From Auanema rhodensis (Eukaryota > Nematoda > Chromadorea > Rhabditida > Rhabditidae): a stretch of 64,000 nt of DNA. The notes beneath the pieces were generated by a model. That model worked only from the letters and a program-made list of their open reading frames with translations, was not told the DNA's origin and did not search any database. Both the position numbers and the translations under genes were made by a program. Shown here in pieces: positions 14,601-28,300 of this stretch. The DNA is taken from positions 16,956,476 through 17,020,475 of the forward strand of contig OZ059894.1 of assembly GCA_964057225.1 (NCBI GenBank). The letters run 5' to 3'. Position 1 is the stretch's first letter, and the number at the start of each line of letters is the position of its first letter.

Positions 14601-15065
14601 CCCATGCTGTTTCATAACCAAAGATGGCATTTAATTGAAGAAAAAACTGATTTCTTCAGAAGGAAATGTAAATTTTTCATTGTTATATCATTACGAATGT
14701 ATTATTCATTATCATTTTTAGCAAAAATAATTTCTGATGCTCAGATTATATTAATATCTTTGATAAACAGTCTTAGAAAACATTTGATAATCACAACTTA
14801 CATTTCTTTGTACAATAAATTCAGAAGAATTCCGTCACATATTTCTTTATATTGGATATCTAAGTTGCGACGACCGGGTATTCGCCAACGATTTTCGGAA
14901 ACAACAGCTGCTGGCCCATAACAGCAATCCCTAAAAAAATAATGATAGTATTTAATTGAATAATGTTAGTTAATATTTCAATTTAAAAAGAAATCTGAAG
15001 AAATTGTACCTGAGCCATGCTCCTAGAGGATCTTGCCAAAACTCGTCTTCAGCTAAATCCATCAT
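33..15065 (-). CDS. grdn-1: Girdin/CCDC88 family coiled-coil protein, 5' part (grdn-1-like)
   Basis: N-terminal 1057 codons of a HOOK-domain plus coiled-coil protein; the C-terminus lies off the left edge. Exons (minus order): 15065-15010, 14930-14802, 13706-13592, 13225-13156, 8459-8211, 5927-5785, 5738-5510, 5429-5336, 5286-5226, 5030-4938, 4894-4808, 4652-4569, 4519-4445, 4399-4308, 4255-4112, 4014-3726, 3679-3455, 3408-3247, 3197-3042, 2994-2861, 2549-2468, 2420-2313, 942-874, 337-251, 170-33. Residues 1-123 and 207-254 read as the CCDC88 HOOK domain: [12 protein letters not shown] near the start and [20 protein letters not shown] around residues 214-233. [16 protein letters not shown] then opens a long coiled coil, and the last visible exon ([18 protein letters not shown]) also matches girdins. 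Family role: cytoskeleton, polarity and cilium/dendrite scaffold with Gα binding in the C-terminus, which is not visible here. The start ATG (15065) is 9 bp inside an exon that follows a TTCTTACAG acceptor, probably a spliced-leader site; an ATG codon follows it directly. Introns 4 and 5 are very long. Confidence 0.92.
1412..1431. repeat. (ATG/GAT)n trinucleotide microsatellite in a girdin intron
   Basis: About six tandem TGA/GAT units lie within the 1.4-kb intron between the exons at 2313-2420 and 874-942. The rest of that intron shows no convincing exon. Confidence 0.85.
5928..8210. other. Long girdin intron 5, no further gene seen
   Basis: This 2.3-kb intron holds AT-rich sequence, a GA-rich purine tract near 6940-6975 and a CT-rich tract near 7490-7560. 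Short reading frames here have no coding signature and no paired splice sites. The size is typical of introns carrying enhancers in nematode neuronal genes, but no site can be assigned. Confidence 0.5.
8211..8459 (-). other. grdn-1: Symmetrical phase-1 exon inserted in the HOOK domain of the girdin gene
   Basis: This 249-nt exon (residues 124-206) is flanked by introns of 4.7 kb and 2.3 kb, far larger than others in the gene. It begins and ends in phase 1. Joining exon 13225-13156 directly to exon 5927-5785 gives [13 protein letters not shown] with no frame change, and that joined form resembles vertebrate girdins more closely, since they lack this stretch. The exon encodes a strongly basic segment ([20 protein letters not shown] and what follows). 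Its donor is GTCAGT and its acceptor TCTCAATCCAG. Alternative inclusion is an inference. Confidence 0.7.
11342..11365. repeat. (AG)12 microsatellite
   Basis: Perfect AG dinucleotide run inside girdin intron 4. Confidence 0.9.
11599..11658. repeat. Long (GA)n microsatellite
   Basis: About 60 bp of GA/AG repeats with one or two interruptions, inside girdin intron 4, about 230 bp from a second GA tract. Confidence 0.9.
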
Positions 15066-18000
15066 AAAAACATCTGTAAGAAAAGGTTAAACAAAACGTT
15101 TGATCAAACGGCGAGAAAGGCAACAAAAATGAGAAAAAAAAACAAAAAACAATAAACGATTTATGAATAAATGGAATAAGGTTATTCTCAGACAACACCA
15201 GGCAGGGGGGAAACGAATAGTAGTCATGCTCTAATAAATAGTAAAATGAATCTAGTTAAACATAAAATAATGAAATAATGAAGAAATAAAGATAAAATTA
15301 AGAAAAATAATTAAATTTATAATTTATAGTGAGTTTCACTTATAAGGAGAATAGTAGAGGAATAACATGGAATGATAGAATAAGATAGAAGCGGAACTCT
15401 TAAAGCCCTCGTTGGCAATCGAATGTGAAATTACGATAAGATGAGAAGCACATACATATAAACTACAAAAAGGATATTATCGTCGTCCAGATGACTATTT
15501 TAAGTCTACGGAAAAGGAAAAGCTTATTCAATCTCCATATTGATCATTAAAAACCATAGGGGGCAGAGTTTTGAAGGCTTTTTTTTTGTGAACGTTCTTG
15601 TCATTCTTGTTCCTTCTTACTCTTTTTGGTATGTTCTATCCTATTGAGATCAGTTTTTATAGAGAAAACCTGATAGAAGAGGAAAGAGAAAAAGGAGTTG
15701 AAGAAGAGAAAAGGAGGATACTTCCCATTAGAGGCAAACATATGGCTTCTGAAAATTGCTAACGACTTTTTCAGGCGGCATTTTAAATGTCGTGGGCATC
15801 TGTCAAACCTTTAGTTTATCAAAGAAAATATCAACAAAAAAAAGTTTTGGATTTTTCAATCAAAATTTCGAAACTGAACAAAAGATTTCGAATATAATCT
15901 ACTAAATCTGCTATAATTACATATTTAGAAATAAAAGAACACCGCAATTGGGAGAAATTTAAAGAATTGTCAATAGTATTAGGATATGAATAGAATGAAA
16001 CAAGTAAATTATAAAGTTTAAATTATATAGTTAATAGGAAGGATGAACCTTGTCGGCATAGCATGTTGTATGAGCATCAGTATTTGCGTCCTAATTTTGG
16101 TATTGGAGACAATATCCTGGGTCGTGTACATACATAGCTCCACTGCTGTCGACTGTTCGATGTAATTAAAGATTGATGCATAATAGGATAATAAAGCAAA
16201 AGTTGCCAAAATAATGATGACAATACTCAAACACATCATTGTTAGATAGAATATATAGTAAAATATATATATAATTCATGAAAATAGTCACAATATTTAT
16301 GATTTTGATAGTAAACAAAGAATTATTTTGAGAGCAATGACTTTTTGATGGGTGATGAGTCAATTTTTTACAAGATTTCTGATTGATTGTTGACAAGCTG
16401 AGAGAATAATTTAAAGATGTCATGAAAAAGTACATACAACTATAAGAGATCATTTGCATAGTTAACATCATTAATTTAAAAAGAAGAGGCCAATGAGAAT
16501 CGTTATAAGCACATTTATCATCATTATATACATAAGATATACATAAAATGTATATTATACTCTAAGGGAGGTCGACAGTAGTGCTATTTCTCACATCAGT
16601 TAATCTGGTGAAAACTGACAGCTTTTACTATAATGGAAAAGCGCAGACATAATCCGTAAGCTTACGCTTGTAGCTGAGCTCAGAATTTAGCAAATCTCCT
16701 GAAGCTAGCCAGAAGGACGATGACACATATATGAAAAGTAGAATAGGTGAGGATAGATAGAGATTATAATCGGCTCGAGACCCAGAAATATTTTATATGG
16801 CCATTGGAGATGACCACCGCGAAAATATTCCACTGACAAATGACAAGAACAAGATAGAAATGAGAATGAAAAATGATGTTCTGGCTGATTTTCCTATCGG
16901 ACTCACATGCAAATATGTATTTTCACCAAGATCATCAGACTATTTTCAATGAAATATTAAGAAAATGTTGGATAACGAGAAGGAGAGTTGAATCAAGAAG
17001 AGAAAACTAATGAATAGTGCGATATTTCTAGGTTAGATGAAAAGTTGATAGAATATCGATGTATTTGAGCGAAATTGGAAAATTAATATGTTGGCTTACT
17101 CTGACTCTGAGTAGCCAGAGAGGCAATGTAATAGTCGCGCACAATGATTGTAGCTTCACCTTTGCACATTCTTCTCTCATATCTTTATAGTATTTCATTC
17201 GTAGTTTGTTGTCAGTTGCTAGTTGAATTAATGAAAAGAAGATGATATGTAGATGACAGGTTAATGTTAATAAATTGCAAAATTAGGTGAGAATAAATGA
17301 AAATAATTTAAAGAAATATCAATTAAATAGAATATAGGATGTGATAATAGAATTAATCTCCTTTAGAAAACGAAATGAAATGATGTGCGATTCACGTGAA
17401 TGAAAATAATAATAAGAATGCGAATACGAATGTAAGATCCGAAATTGCGTTAAATTTTATAAATATTTTATGAAATATTATTAAATTCTGAGCATAATTA
17501 GTATATTTAATGTAGTAATATGCTATAAAATTTAAGTTAAGACCTACTTGTCTATATATAATCAATAATTTATAAATATAAATAAAATTTTCATAATAAA
17601 TGAAGATTTGTGAAGAACAATTTAAAAAAAAATTAAAAATGTCATGCTGGTTCAAAAAGATACACATCTTTGATAGAAATTGATAGAAATTGAAACGATT
17701 TTCATATACTATTGTGAGGGCTGTGGACAACAATTCATTCTTTTTCTAATGCTAGACATAGGCTAGTTAGCAGGTGGTAGTAGAGGCCGAATAAAGCAAT
17801 GAAGGAAGTCGCTTAAAGGCAGATAAAACGATCTGAACAGACGTTGTATTGGAAAAATGTATAAAAGAAAGAAAGATCACAGATGATATTGAAAATTATG
17901 AAAGAACATAAAATATGCAAATGGTCTGAAATCTAACTTTAGAACAGGAGTATTATTATAGGTGGCTAAGGCTGTAAGGAATGCGAATTGATGAACAGCG

Positions 18001-20034
18001 AACAGTTTTCTATTTTCATTTTTTTTTGTTCGGTCACATTAAATAAAAATGCAAATTAGCGGCCTTGAAAAATGAGAAGGAGTCTTGTGTCTGAGTATCT
18101 AATTAGATGGTTAAGAATATCCTAGAGTAGCCACAAAAGGCTAGATATCTGGGTAAAAAACCCAAAAAAAAAGGATTTTTCTTGCTTCACTCTATCTTTA
18201 GTTCCTGCTCGTTGACCGTATGAATACAAGTATTGTATTAACAATAAGTAGAATATAGAATATCACAGATTGTTAGGATGAGCATTAGCCATAAGGACGA
18301 GCATAATATGGAATAAGAGAACATCAAAGAATATATTAGCATGATAAAATAGAAAATTTGAGATTTTAGGTTAATGATCATTGTTGTGTGTACAATAACA
18401 ATGCTTAATCAGCAACATCAATAATATAAATAAAAATATAATTCTAAAACTTTGTGAGTAAGTTGGAAAGAAAAATAGAAAAGACAACTTGACTGTATGA
18501 CGCCTAGGTTAGACGACTAGTACTTCACTCCCAGCTAAAGGTGGGCGGCAAAAAACACAGAGAGAGAATGCTCAAGTTGGATACGGACGCGTCCTGATAT
18601 TGAAGTGGATTAGTTTGTATACACGCGGCAAGTTAAAGAAAGGCAACTTAAGACGATCTATTTCAGGATTATTATTCAAATTAGAATATATACATATGGA
18701 TATTTAACTATGTGAATATAGAGTTAAGATATGGGAGAGAAGAAACCATATGAGCAGAAAAACGGTTATGGAAGGAATGAGATGATGATGACTAGGACAG
18801 GGATATGTGCACATGGACTCTAAATGACCGTGTCGTGATGTATTGATCGGCTTCTCTGACCCAACAACCTAACATATAGCCTCATCTAACCTGGGAGAGC
18901 TTACTCCCCTTAACTACAAGCCGTCTTAGTCTGACCTCTCTTATACTCAATGCTATACCATTCATATTTCTATTTCTCTTTCTATCTCTCATTTCTCTCA
19001 TAAACCTCACCTGTACTGTTTATAAGGATTACCCATGTTGAATAAATTAGTCTCAACGGATATAGTCAAGACACAATTACCCAAAAAGGGCTGATTCAGC
19101 CAGGTGGCTTCCGTAGATACATCTATCCTGCCCATCAAACACACGGAAATACATTATAAACAATCGAGGTTCAAGCGGAAGCTAATAGATAAGGTTTCCC
19201 TGCTTTAAAATGTTCTGTTCACAGAGAAAAAAAGATCAAACTGAATGATGAAAACATATATTAGAAGAGTTTTGATGATGTCATTGAATGTCCAGTTTAA
19301 TAGTTAATTATAATTTAGAATAATGTTAATAATAAACTCAAAAATGAAATTCAATATAGCGATTAGAACTTTTAAATTACTTGAAAGCGTTTCAAATGGA
19401 AATTGAACTGCAAAAAGTAGCAAAAACTGATAAAGTTTGTCATAATCGCTATTCTTTCTTATCAACTGAATAGGTTCAAATATCTTAATTTAGCATTTCA
19501 AATTATGAAAAAAAAGTAAATATGTATATAAGTATTTCAGTTAGAATTATCACAAAAAAATCTTAATAAAATCGATTTAATTACATTTTTTGAATTTTAG
19601 CTTCTTAATGACGCTATTGATATCAGTTAATGCCTCAAACAAAAAAAGAAATAATGTATCAAAAAGGAAACTAAAGAAGGAATGAAATTACAAAACGTTG
19701 AGTAGAAAAATCTAAAAAAGAAAATTTGAAAATGTTTTCCATAAATGTATATGTAATGTAGTTTGTTTTGGCATTTTGTATGTATACATATGGATGTAAC
19801 AAAAAAATGATTGGTAAGATAGTTAAATATCAAATTTAGCGGGTAAAGTTGAAGAATAATACAACAGGTAGAGGGGTAGTCTTAAAACAAAAAATGTTAT
19901 AGATTCTGTTGATTTGTTGTATTTTCTTATCTGTAAAAGTAAATTCAAAATATTATCTAAAATAGTATAAAACGGAAGTCAAAGTTGAAAACATAAACAA
20001 GTACAAACTTATATAATATGTATACCTCTTTTTT

Positions 20035-20035
20035 T

Positions 20036-20073
<38 letters not shown>
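20035..20073. repeat. Compound (CT)n(TA)n microsatellite
   Basis: A CT run of about ten units passes directly into a TA run of about ten units in intergenic DNA. Confidence 0.9.
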
Positions 20074-21150
20074 GCATATTGTATATATGTAAAGATTCAG
20101 AAAAGAAAAATACATAGGTTAACGAGTCAATTTCATAAGACTGTCCTCCAAGAGCCGATGCCAAAAAAAGTGACAAAGGATATAAAGATCAAGAAAAAAG
20201 AAATAGATTCTAGAAATATAGCCAAACTATTAATATAATCTGAATAATCTATCTATAAATATGTTGAGGTTCAGGAAAACTTCGATAGGTTACGAATCGT
20301 TTAATCCAGTGTTCATCCACCTTAATTATTGGGTTAAACGTTTCCGGAACAATAATATATAAATATAATATGTATGTGTATGTAACCATAACATGTAAAT
20401 AACGTTTCAAATACTTTATTGAAAATAAATAAATATTTTAACATTTATTTGAAACTTGTTTTACATATCTTCAAATTCTTTCCTTTTTTTTTCTAGAAAG
20501 TTTTATAAAAAATATTTTTTTCTAATATTATCGATTTGAGATATGTATTCATAATTTTTTTAAAAAGGATGGATTAGTCATGTTGATCGTACATTGGCAT
20601 TGACATAGTAAAAAAAAGTAAAAATGAGGAAAAAGAAATGTTGAACGGATGAGAAAACCTAATATGAGAAAGATTCGTATATTTTGATGTTGGGAAAGCT
20701 GTAGGAATGTAAAAGGAACAACTTCATTATAGTATAAAGAAATATGAATATACCAGACTTTAAGAGTTGTTATACTATATATGAATATACATATAGTATA
20801 TACATTGAATGATATAATCCTTAAATAATTATGGATTTATTGAAAACTATAGAGCTTTAATATGTTGTGTGAACATCTAGAAATCATTATTTTGAATATG
20901 AAGTTGCTTAATACGATGATAGGCTAAAACAAGAAGCGGAAACATCAAAGTCATTGTTATTATTGAGGCAGGCTTCAACTTTTTATTCTTAAAAAGAAAT
21001 TAAAACGTTTTTCCTTATAGAATGAACAAATGAAAGCTGAACCGCCTTGTATAAAGCGATGGCCGTAAGTTCGTTTCCTCGTTTTTTTTTTCTTAGTCAA
21101 TGCAAACTATCCTGAAGACCAAATGAATGGATGGTAGAATGAAGAGGATA

Positions 21151-21160
21151 GGGGGGGGGG
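21151..21160. repeat. G10 homopolymer
   Basis: Ten consecutive G on the plus strand, unusual in this AT-rich intergenic region. Confidence 0.8.
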
Positions 21161-22586
21161 AAGGAAGGTATGGGTAAGTTTAACGTCGTTACTTTGTCCT
21201 TCCAAATCATCATTCTTTGAAAAATCTCTATTGAAAGTTCGAAGGACGTTTAGAAATTATAAAATCCAATTTCAAATAGACTTTTTTTTGTGAAATGATA
21301 ATATTTCTCGGTGCATAAGATTAAAAAATAGCATGAGTACACCGTATTATCAAACTTTTTTTTAGAAAAATGAAGAGAAATAAGAAATATACATCATAAT
21401 AATTGGAAATTTCATTGAAAAAGCAATTTCAAGGACAATATAATCTTATAAAAACAGAATGAAATTAGAAAAAAACATCTATATGTATATGTAGATATGA
21501 TACTTAGAATTGGCATTCAGACGCCAACCTGCTCTGTGAGACTTAATTGTCCTTAACGAATAAAAATCCAACGAGTAGCTAGTAAACAGAAAGAAAAAAA
21601 GATAAGCAAAGAGATAAAAAAGGTTTGAATGTTTACAAAATTTGCATAATTTCTCCAAAAGTACCAGTACAACGTGAGTTGCTGACGTGAACGCCTACAT
21701 ATGTCATTTTTTGATGACGGATGCATAAAGCGGTTGCTTTTCATTTTTGAAAAGAAATGGAAAAAAATTTATTTTGCAATAACTAATTTCAGAAAAATTT
21801 AAAGAAAAAAAGTAGGAAGAACAAAATTACAGTGTTGGAAAAGCTGGAAAATGTATAAACAAACAAACGATCGTATTTGAAGAAAAAGAAGTTGTACAAG
21901 AAATAAATCTCGCTTTTACTCTTCTTCCTATTTTCCTTTTCTTCTTCTACTTTCTTTTTTTATTTCATCTAATACAATTCTCATAATACTAGTTAGGAAA
22001 ATGCGTGTTCATGTTGTCTGTGGGACATGAACATTGAGTCAAAAGATATAATGTTTTTTACTGAAACTCACTTTTAAAAAAAGAACAAGTATGAGTAAAA
22101 TTTCACAATATTCAATTGCTATATAACTAGTTAAAGTGATATCATTTTTACTATAACAAGGCATACATATAGATCAAAGTTTAATACGTTGCTATAACTT
22201 TTATATTTATAGCTATGGATTTAAAAAGGTTAAAAAAATGCTGATGATTTCAAACATATGTACATATATAGTTTGACAGTTTTCTGAGATACATGCAGTC
22301 ATGCTGTGAATGGTCAATACCCAAAAGCCAGGTAAACAGAAGAGACAAGACGAAATATGGCCAAGAATGAATCAGAAAGATTCTTTCCTTTGAGGTGTCA
22401 ATATTCATCATAATCTTTCAAAATGGTTTCGGTAAAGGGATAGTCGCTTAGTGAAAGTTTACATGTTCAAGAAATATGAATAGAGAATATGAAGATACAT
22501 ATACATATGCATATAGAGTGATTGACTTCAAGAGAAAAAGAGAAAATAAAAGATAATTCTTTTATAATTAATTATAATAAATGAAA

Positions 22587-22630
22587 ATATATTATATATA
22601 TTATATATATTATATATAATATTATATTAT
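22587..22630. repeat. TATAT/ATTATA-rich simple repeat
   Basis: Degenerate TATATATTA units, self-complementary, in the intergenic stretch. Confidence 0.75.
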
Positions 22631-25311
22631 ATTTATACATACATATTTATCCAGAAAATTTTTATAGAAAAATTTAAATATAAAAACTGAACATTGAATG
22701 TTCTGAATAGTTTATTTGAATATTTAATGATACCAAGTTAGATTCGCTTCTAAAATTTTCATGGCAGTTATGTAAATTTAGCTTGAAAAGGTTTTCAGAT
22801 AAGAAAATTTTCTTAAGAATTTAGTTGGATGCAGAAGCGTGGATGTCAATTAACTCTCATGAGAATTCATGAAAGACTATGATCTCCAAACATGTATGTT
22901 CATTCAGAATATATTCTTTTTCAGAAAATTTTGTTTAGACAAAACAAAGTAGAAAAGCTGTATGTAAAAGGAAAAAATGTGAGAATAGGACACACAAGTT
23001 GTTTCGCATGTTCCGAACTGGACACTTAATAAACGTGAATGATGGAACCGGAAGGATTTATGACGGAACAAGGAGCGGGAATAACGTAAATATGAAAAAA
23101 TTGATTGTACAAAGCTTTTCTAAGAAAAAAAAAAGAGATTTTATGGTGATCGCTAGATGGTTAAACTAACAAGACTATGGTGATGTAACGTGTAAAAAGC
23201 ATCCGAAAAAAGTGTGACACATGCAATAACAAATAATAAATAAAGAATAACTAATATTCCTGAAGGCGAAAGGTGATAAAGCATATTATCTAAAGTCGTT
23301 GAAAAAACTGTTTTATTGGAGTTTGAAATAGAAGTAAGAAAGAAGAGAGAAAGAAGAATCTGAAAAAGAGATTATATAAGAATCTTTGTTGACCTTTAAT
23401 ACCAAAATATTGTTGGCAAATATGAAATAGATACACACGTGCCATAGCTTTAAAAATGTATTAAGAACTGTTAGAATATTTCTTCAAATCGTCAAATAGA
23501 ACCGGAAAAAACGAATTGCCTTTTCCGATAGACATAGTATATTCGTATGACTGTTTTGGAAAAAAATACCCTCGCTGACTAAGGAAATATGTGAAACAGA
23601 TTAAGGAAGGTCTCAATACAATGATCTGTTTCCTAACTCCAATTGCTCAAACTTTAAACTGGATCATGCATCAAGTTTTATAAGTTTCTGGCTTCAAGCT
23701 CTTGAAATTGCGCCAAGTGACCAGGACAAGAACCGTAATCCAGTTAGACATGTTGCATGTCTTCCGGAACAAATATGGGAATTTTCTTAAAAAACAACTA
23801 TTTTAGACTTTCAAGTTGTGAAAAACCATAAGAGAATGAAAGGATTTTCAATTAAAAAGTTCTGAATTTAAAAAAAATTATGTTTCGTTCTTAAATTCTT
23901 ATATTAATCACAAAAATTTTAACATATAGCTAGACACAGGTTCTAGATGTCATCGTATTTGTTTGTTTTCTTCTTCAAAGACTTCTAATACGTAACGTAA
24001 TCTTTCTTTCTCTGTCTGCCTTTCTATCGTCACCAGCTTATATTCTATGAAATAGTGATTCTCTCAATGGAAATATGTAGAATTTAAATAAAAATATGAA
24101 TATTCAGAAGCTAAAACTATTTTTTTAAAAGAAAGAATTAGGACTATAGTATTAGTTATAATAATAATATTGCTTATATAACTTTAGTAAATATCTGAAT
24201 AAATTATGAATATCGGATTTTTTTTTTGAAGTTTTTGTAAATGTAAATGTAAAATAAATCTGAAGTTTTGATAAACGATCTAGTGAAGTTGACATTTAAA
24301 GTTTGAATAGATCAGAATAAATACTTAAATCAGATCGTTATATGGGAAAAAAATAAATAAAAACTATTGTATTGTCGATTTGAGCAGAATCTGAAAGCTT
24401 TATGTCATAAGATACTGTCCCTGCAAGATTTTTTTTCTGAAAAAAAAAGTCAAAAGCGTGACTTCGTTTTACCGTCAAATGTAGCTTATTGATAAATGAA
24501 ACTAATTATGTTGTTATGTTTGTTTTTATAATAATAAAAATTATTATTTTCATTTTATGAATCAATTTTTATGTTTTATAATATATACAATTGAAATGTT
24601 TAACTTATTTTTAACATATATCATTCTTTTTGAATAAAAAGATTTTAAAATAAAAAAATATTATTAATAAATTGAATGAAGAAATTACGAGGGATGATTG
24701 TGGCAGAGAGAAAGAATGTTTGATGGATGAATAAGAATAACACATTTAAAACAAAAATCATAATAATTATCTGAATATTACTGAAAATTATGGAAGACAT
24801 TCAAAATGTAATATTGAAAAAAAAATAAATATCTGAATATGATACATATTGATAGAATACAAATAAAAATAAAATAAAAACAATAAAAAGTAAACATAAT
24901 ATTATTGCTAAGAAAGAAGATGGCACAATCTTATAATAACGTAATTAATATGATAACGTGCGATTGGAAGTTGGAGGAATGGAGATTGGAGATAAGTAGA
25001 TACAGTACCGATTGAAGCATTTTTCATCTTCTCGGATTTTTATGAAAAATTGAAAAATATAAAACGAACCGTTTCGAGCATCATAATCATTTTGTCGATT
25101 TTAGCTAGAAATCAAATATACTTGATCTGATATGAATCGAATATATTCATTTCTAATCAAGTTTAACGAAACTACTGTTTATATGTTCTGTTACATATTC
25201 AACACTAGATACGGAAGATTAGAAATTGTGGTAAACTCTGATAAAACGACAATAAAACCATTTACAAATCTGAGATCAATTCAATAATCTCAAATACACG
25301 CTATTAAACAG

Positions 25312-28300
25312 TTAACTTTGTTGATTATAATTCAAATTCGAAATATTAGCTGTTTGTTGACAGCTCATCCTTAAGGCTAAAGATTTCTGGTAGAAATCAT
25401 CATCGGCTCCGGCAAACTGAGTGATGGAAGAGCTAAAGGTGGAATCATTAGAATCGAAATAAGAGAAGTATTACTTAATTTGTTTTTATAATAGGATATG
25501 AGATGGAATAATTTTAAAGTTAAAAAAGAAAATTTTGATTTATTATGTTTTTCAATAAAAATGTTTTTGTTATTTTAACACGATCAATTATAAGATTTTC
25601 AACTATTATTAATCCTCCTCCTTATTCTATTGATCATATGGTTAGCAAATAGCTGGTTTTTATAATTTTTAATTGATAGTTATGGACTTACTTAGTAATA
25701 GGTGAGGTGAACGAATTAGCTGAGTATGGGGGAGTTGCGGTAGGATAAGGCATCTGTCGCGGGTAGGTGGGATACCTGAGTAGAATAATTAGTAAAATAT
25801 AATTATTATACTGTATATGTACCATGAAAAAGTATCTCTATTTGTTGGTAATGATGGATACATTCCTTGTCTCATGATGTTTCCTGCGGGAGTTGCTGAG
25901 AATAAGCCTTGGTGTGGGTTTAAAGCCTAAAATAATGATCATCAACTTAATATATTATTATTTATATTGATATACAAACCTTATTCAACTGTTTCTCTTG
26001 CTTACGATGTTTAGCTCGCCGATTTTGAAACCAAACCTGCAAGTTTAAGGGTTAATAAATATTTTTGAACATTTGTTTTGCAAAAACTACAGTATGCCCA
26101 ATAGGCGAAAATTTAACTATTAACCCCTCCCCCCCTCCACTATGCCAAAGCCTACCAAACGTCTTATCATATATATTTTTGGTATATTCTCCATATATCT
26201 TAACCATTTCTTGTTCTACTATATTGGTATAAAACTGCTATAGTCATATCTATGTTTGTCGCTTCTGTTCTGAATATTCAGATGAGAGAGTACGTTGAAG
26301 CAAAGCGATGTTGGATAAGGGTTGAAGGGGGAGGCTGAATGCAATGCGGCGATAATTCAATTGGGTGCCGTATGAGAGCAGAACGAAGAAGGATTGATTA
26401 GAGTAGGAAAGAAGAGAAGCATGAGCACACACATACACACATACACGCAGAAACAAACACAGTTTTTATCTTCTTTTTTTTCTTTTTGTTAGCACCCTTT
26501 TCCCATTTTCCTGCTATCTCTACTATAGAAGCTGAGATGAAGACGATGAACTAAAGCTTTGATCTAGATAGAAGGGTTACGGTAAGCTGAAGGCTAACTG
26601 TCAGTACTTCGATAACAAATTGAAAAGTATTGATGACTTGAACGAAAAAAAAATAGACAATTAGAGGAACTAAACAAAAATTGTAAGCCTTGTTTAGCTA
26701 TCTTCTTTTCCGTTTTCATTTTAAAAAAAAAAGTTAGAGTTGTATGGTACATAAATGGAAAAGCTCTTGAGCAAAATATAAAAAAGCTGCTACAAAGCTC
26801 GTTTTTCGTTCAATAACTTGATGTAGAACATACCAAGTTTTTCAGAAACGAACTATACATGTTAGAGAATACACAATGTTAAATGATTTACATGGAGCAA
26901 TTGAATATTTTGAGATAATAAATTGTGTAGGTATCATAGTAAGTTGCTGTTCTGTATGATTTTTTGTAGTTCATTGTCCCCTTCTGTTCAATAAAAATCT
27001 AAGTGTGTGGTAAGCTTCCGAAAGAGCATAGCTAATCATGTCTAATTGTGCTCTTGGTCCGGTAATTAGATCAGTCGGAGCTTGATATCAAGACAGGACA
27101 CGAAATCGGCGTTTTCCTTTTTCCCTCTCTTCCTCTATCTTTTCCTCTTCTTGCTTCACGTCCCTCGCGTCGGCTAAGCATGCGAGTCTAAATTGCGCTG
27201 TCGTCGACCACTTTTGGCTACCGTAATCTGACGATGGAGTAAAACCAGACTAGAGAAGGAGCTGCAGAGCTATTTCCTTTTTCTGAAGCCCTCGAGGCGG
27301 AGGCTCACAAATATGAGTCTATGTAATCAATAAAAGCTATAGAACTAAAGTTGTAAGAAAGCATTGAACATATAACCATATCGTCAAAAGCTGTGATATG
27401 TATGAAGACATTGAAGTCATCCAATGAGTCTGTACCTCAGTACTTTCGCTTTGAAACTAGAATTAGGATACTAGACGAAAGTTATTATTAACTTTAACAG
27501 ATTGACTGATCAAAAAAACAGATAATAGCTCAGATTCAAATTGCTTGGAAAATTAAATCGTCATCTTCTTCTCTAGGCAACAAGATTACATTGCTCATAC
27601 AAAGACTCTTCGCTCCGATAAGATGGCAGACTGACTGCCTATGTCTGTCTAGACTATGTGTATGGGTGTTCCGTCTAAACCCAATACATTAAATAGAATT
27701 TAGTTTATTGCATAAATTATACAGATTCGATTCCCGACCACACATCGTGGGAAAGTGGATAAGAGCGTGGGAAGATTTGTCTGAAGGGATTCCCCCAAAC
27801 GAAAGATACAGGTATAACTGGCATGTATCAGTATCGTATCAGTTGCAAATTGATGTTTCAACTATTTATCTTGTTTTGTCTTACTTCAAAGACATTTAGA
27901 ACATTCTTCCACGCTCTCCTTTTCTATCCCTCAGAATTCGAATATGTTATTTCTTTTTTTTGCAAATAATAATAATCGTCGACCTTGCTCGAACACGTTC
28001 AGACAGTCTGCTTCATCTGCCTCTGTTTTGAAGAGAAGATTAAGCATAAGTCATTCGAGTAGTCAGAAAGCAGTGTACTGTACCAGATGCTGGCACACCC
28101 TGGGGGGTCTAAGCCAGTATGCCTAGTATACAAGTAAGTATTCAAAACGTTCCAGAAAGAGAGCATGTTGTTATGAGTACATCTTCTTTAACAATTGCAG
28201 AACAGCAAGTCTCAAAAAAAGTAAAATTAAGAATAAGAATGAGCATTTTGTCCTGTATCATCTTCATAGCAATTAGTTCTACCTAACCCAAATTAGCACA

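Larger units (their letters stand above)
15074..25311. other. Ten-kilobase intergenic stretch without recognisable genes
   Basis: The region lies between the 5' end of the girdin gene and the 3' end of the homeobox gene, both on the minus strand. Every reading frame over 60 codons is AT-rich, Phe/Ile/Tyr-heavy and without splice partners or family resemblance. It contains CT/TA and TA-rich simple repeats, a G10 run and scattered polypurine tracts. It is the natural place for the girdin promoter and for 3' elements of the homeobox gene. No miRNA, tRNA or snoRNA could be identified by eye. Confidence 0.6.

Noticed and set aside
14604-14921. Plus-strand 105-codon frame near the girdin 5' end
   Set aside because: Its right part is the antisense of girdin exon 2 (14802-14930).
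17392-17733. Longest frame (113 codons, minus) in the gene-free region
   Set aside because: Phe/Ile/Tyr/Asn-heavy composition expected from AT-rich DNA; no splice sites or conserved motifs.
27715-27750. GATTCGATTCCCGA resembling a tRNA B-box
   Set aside because: No matching A-box, no cloverleaf arms could be paired around it, and it lies inside the homeobox intron.
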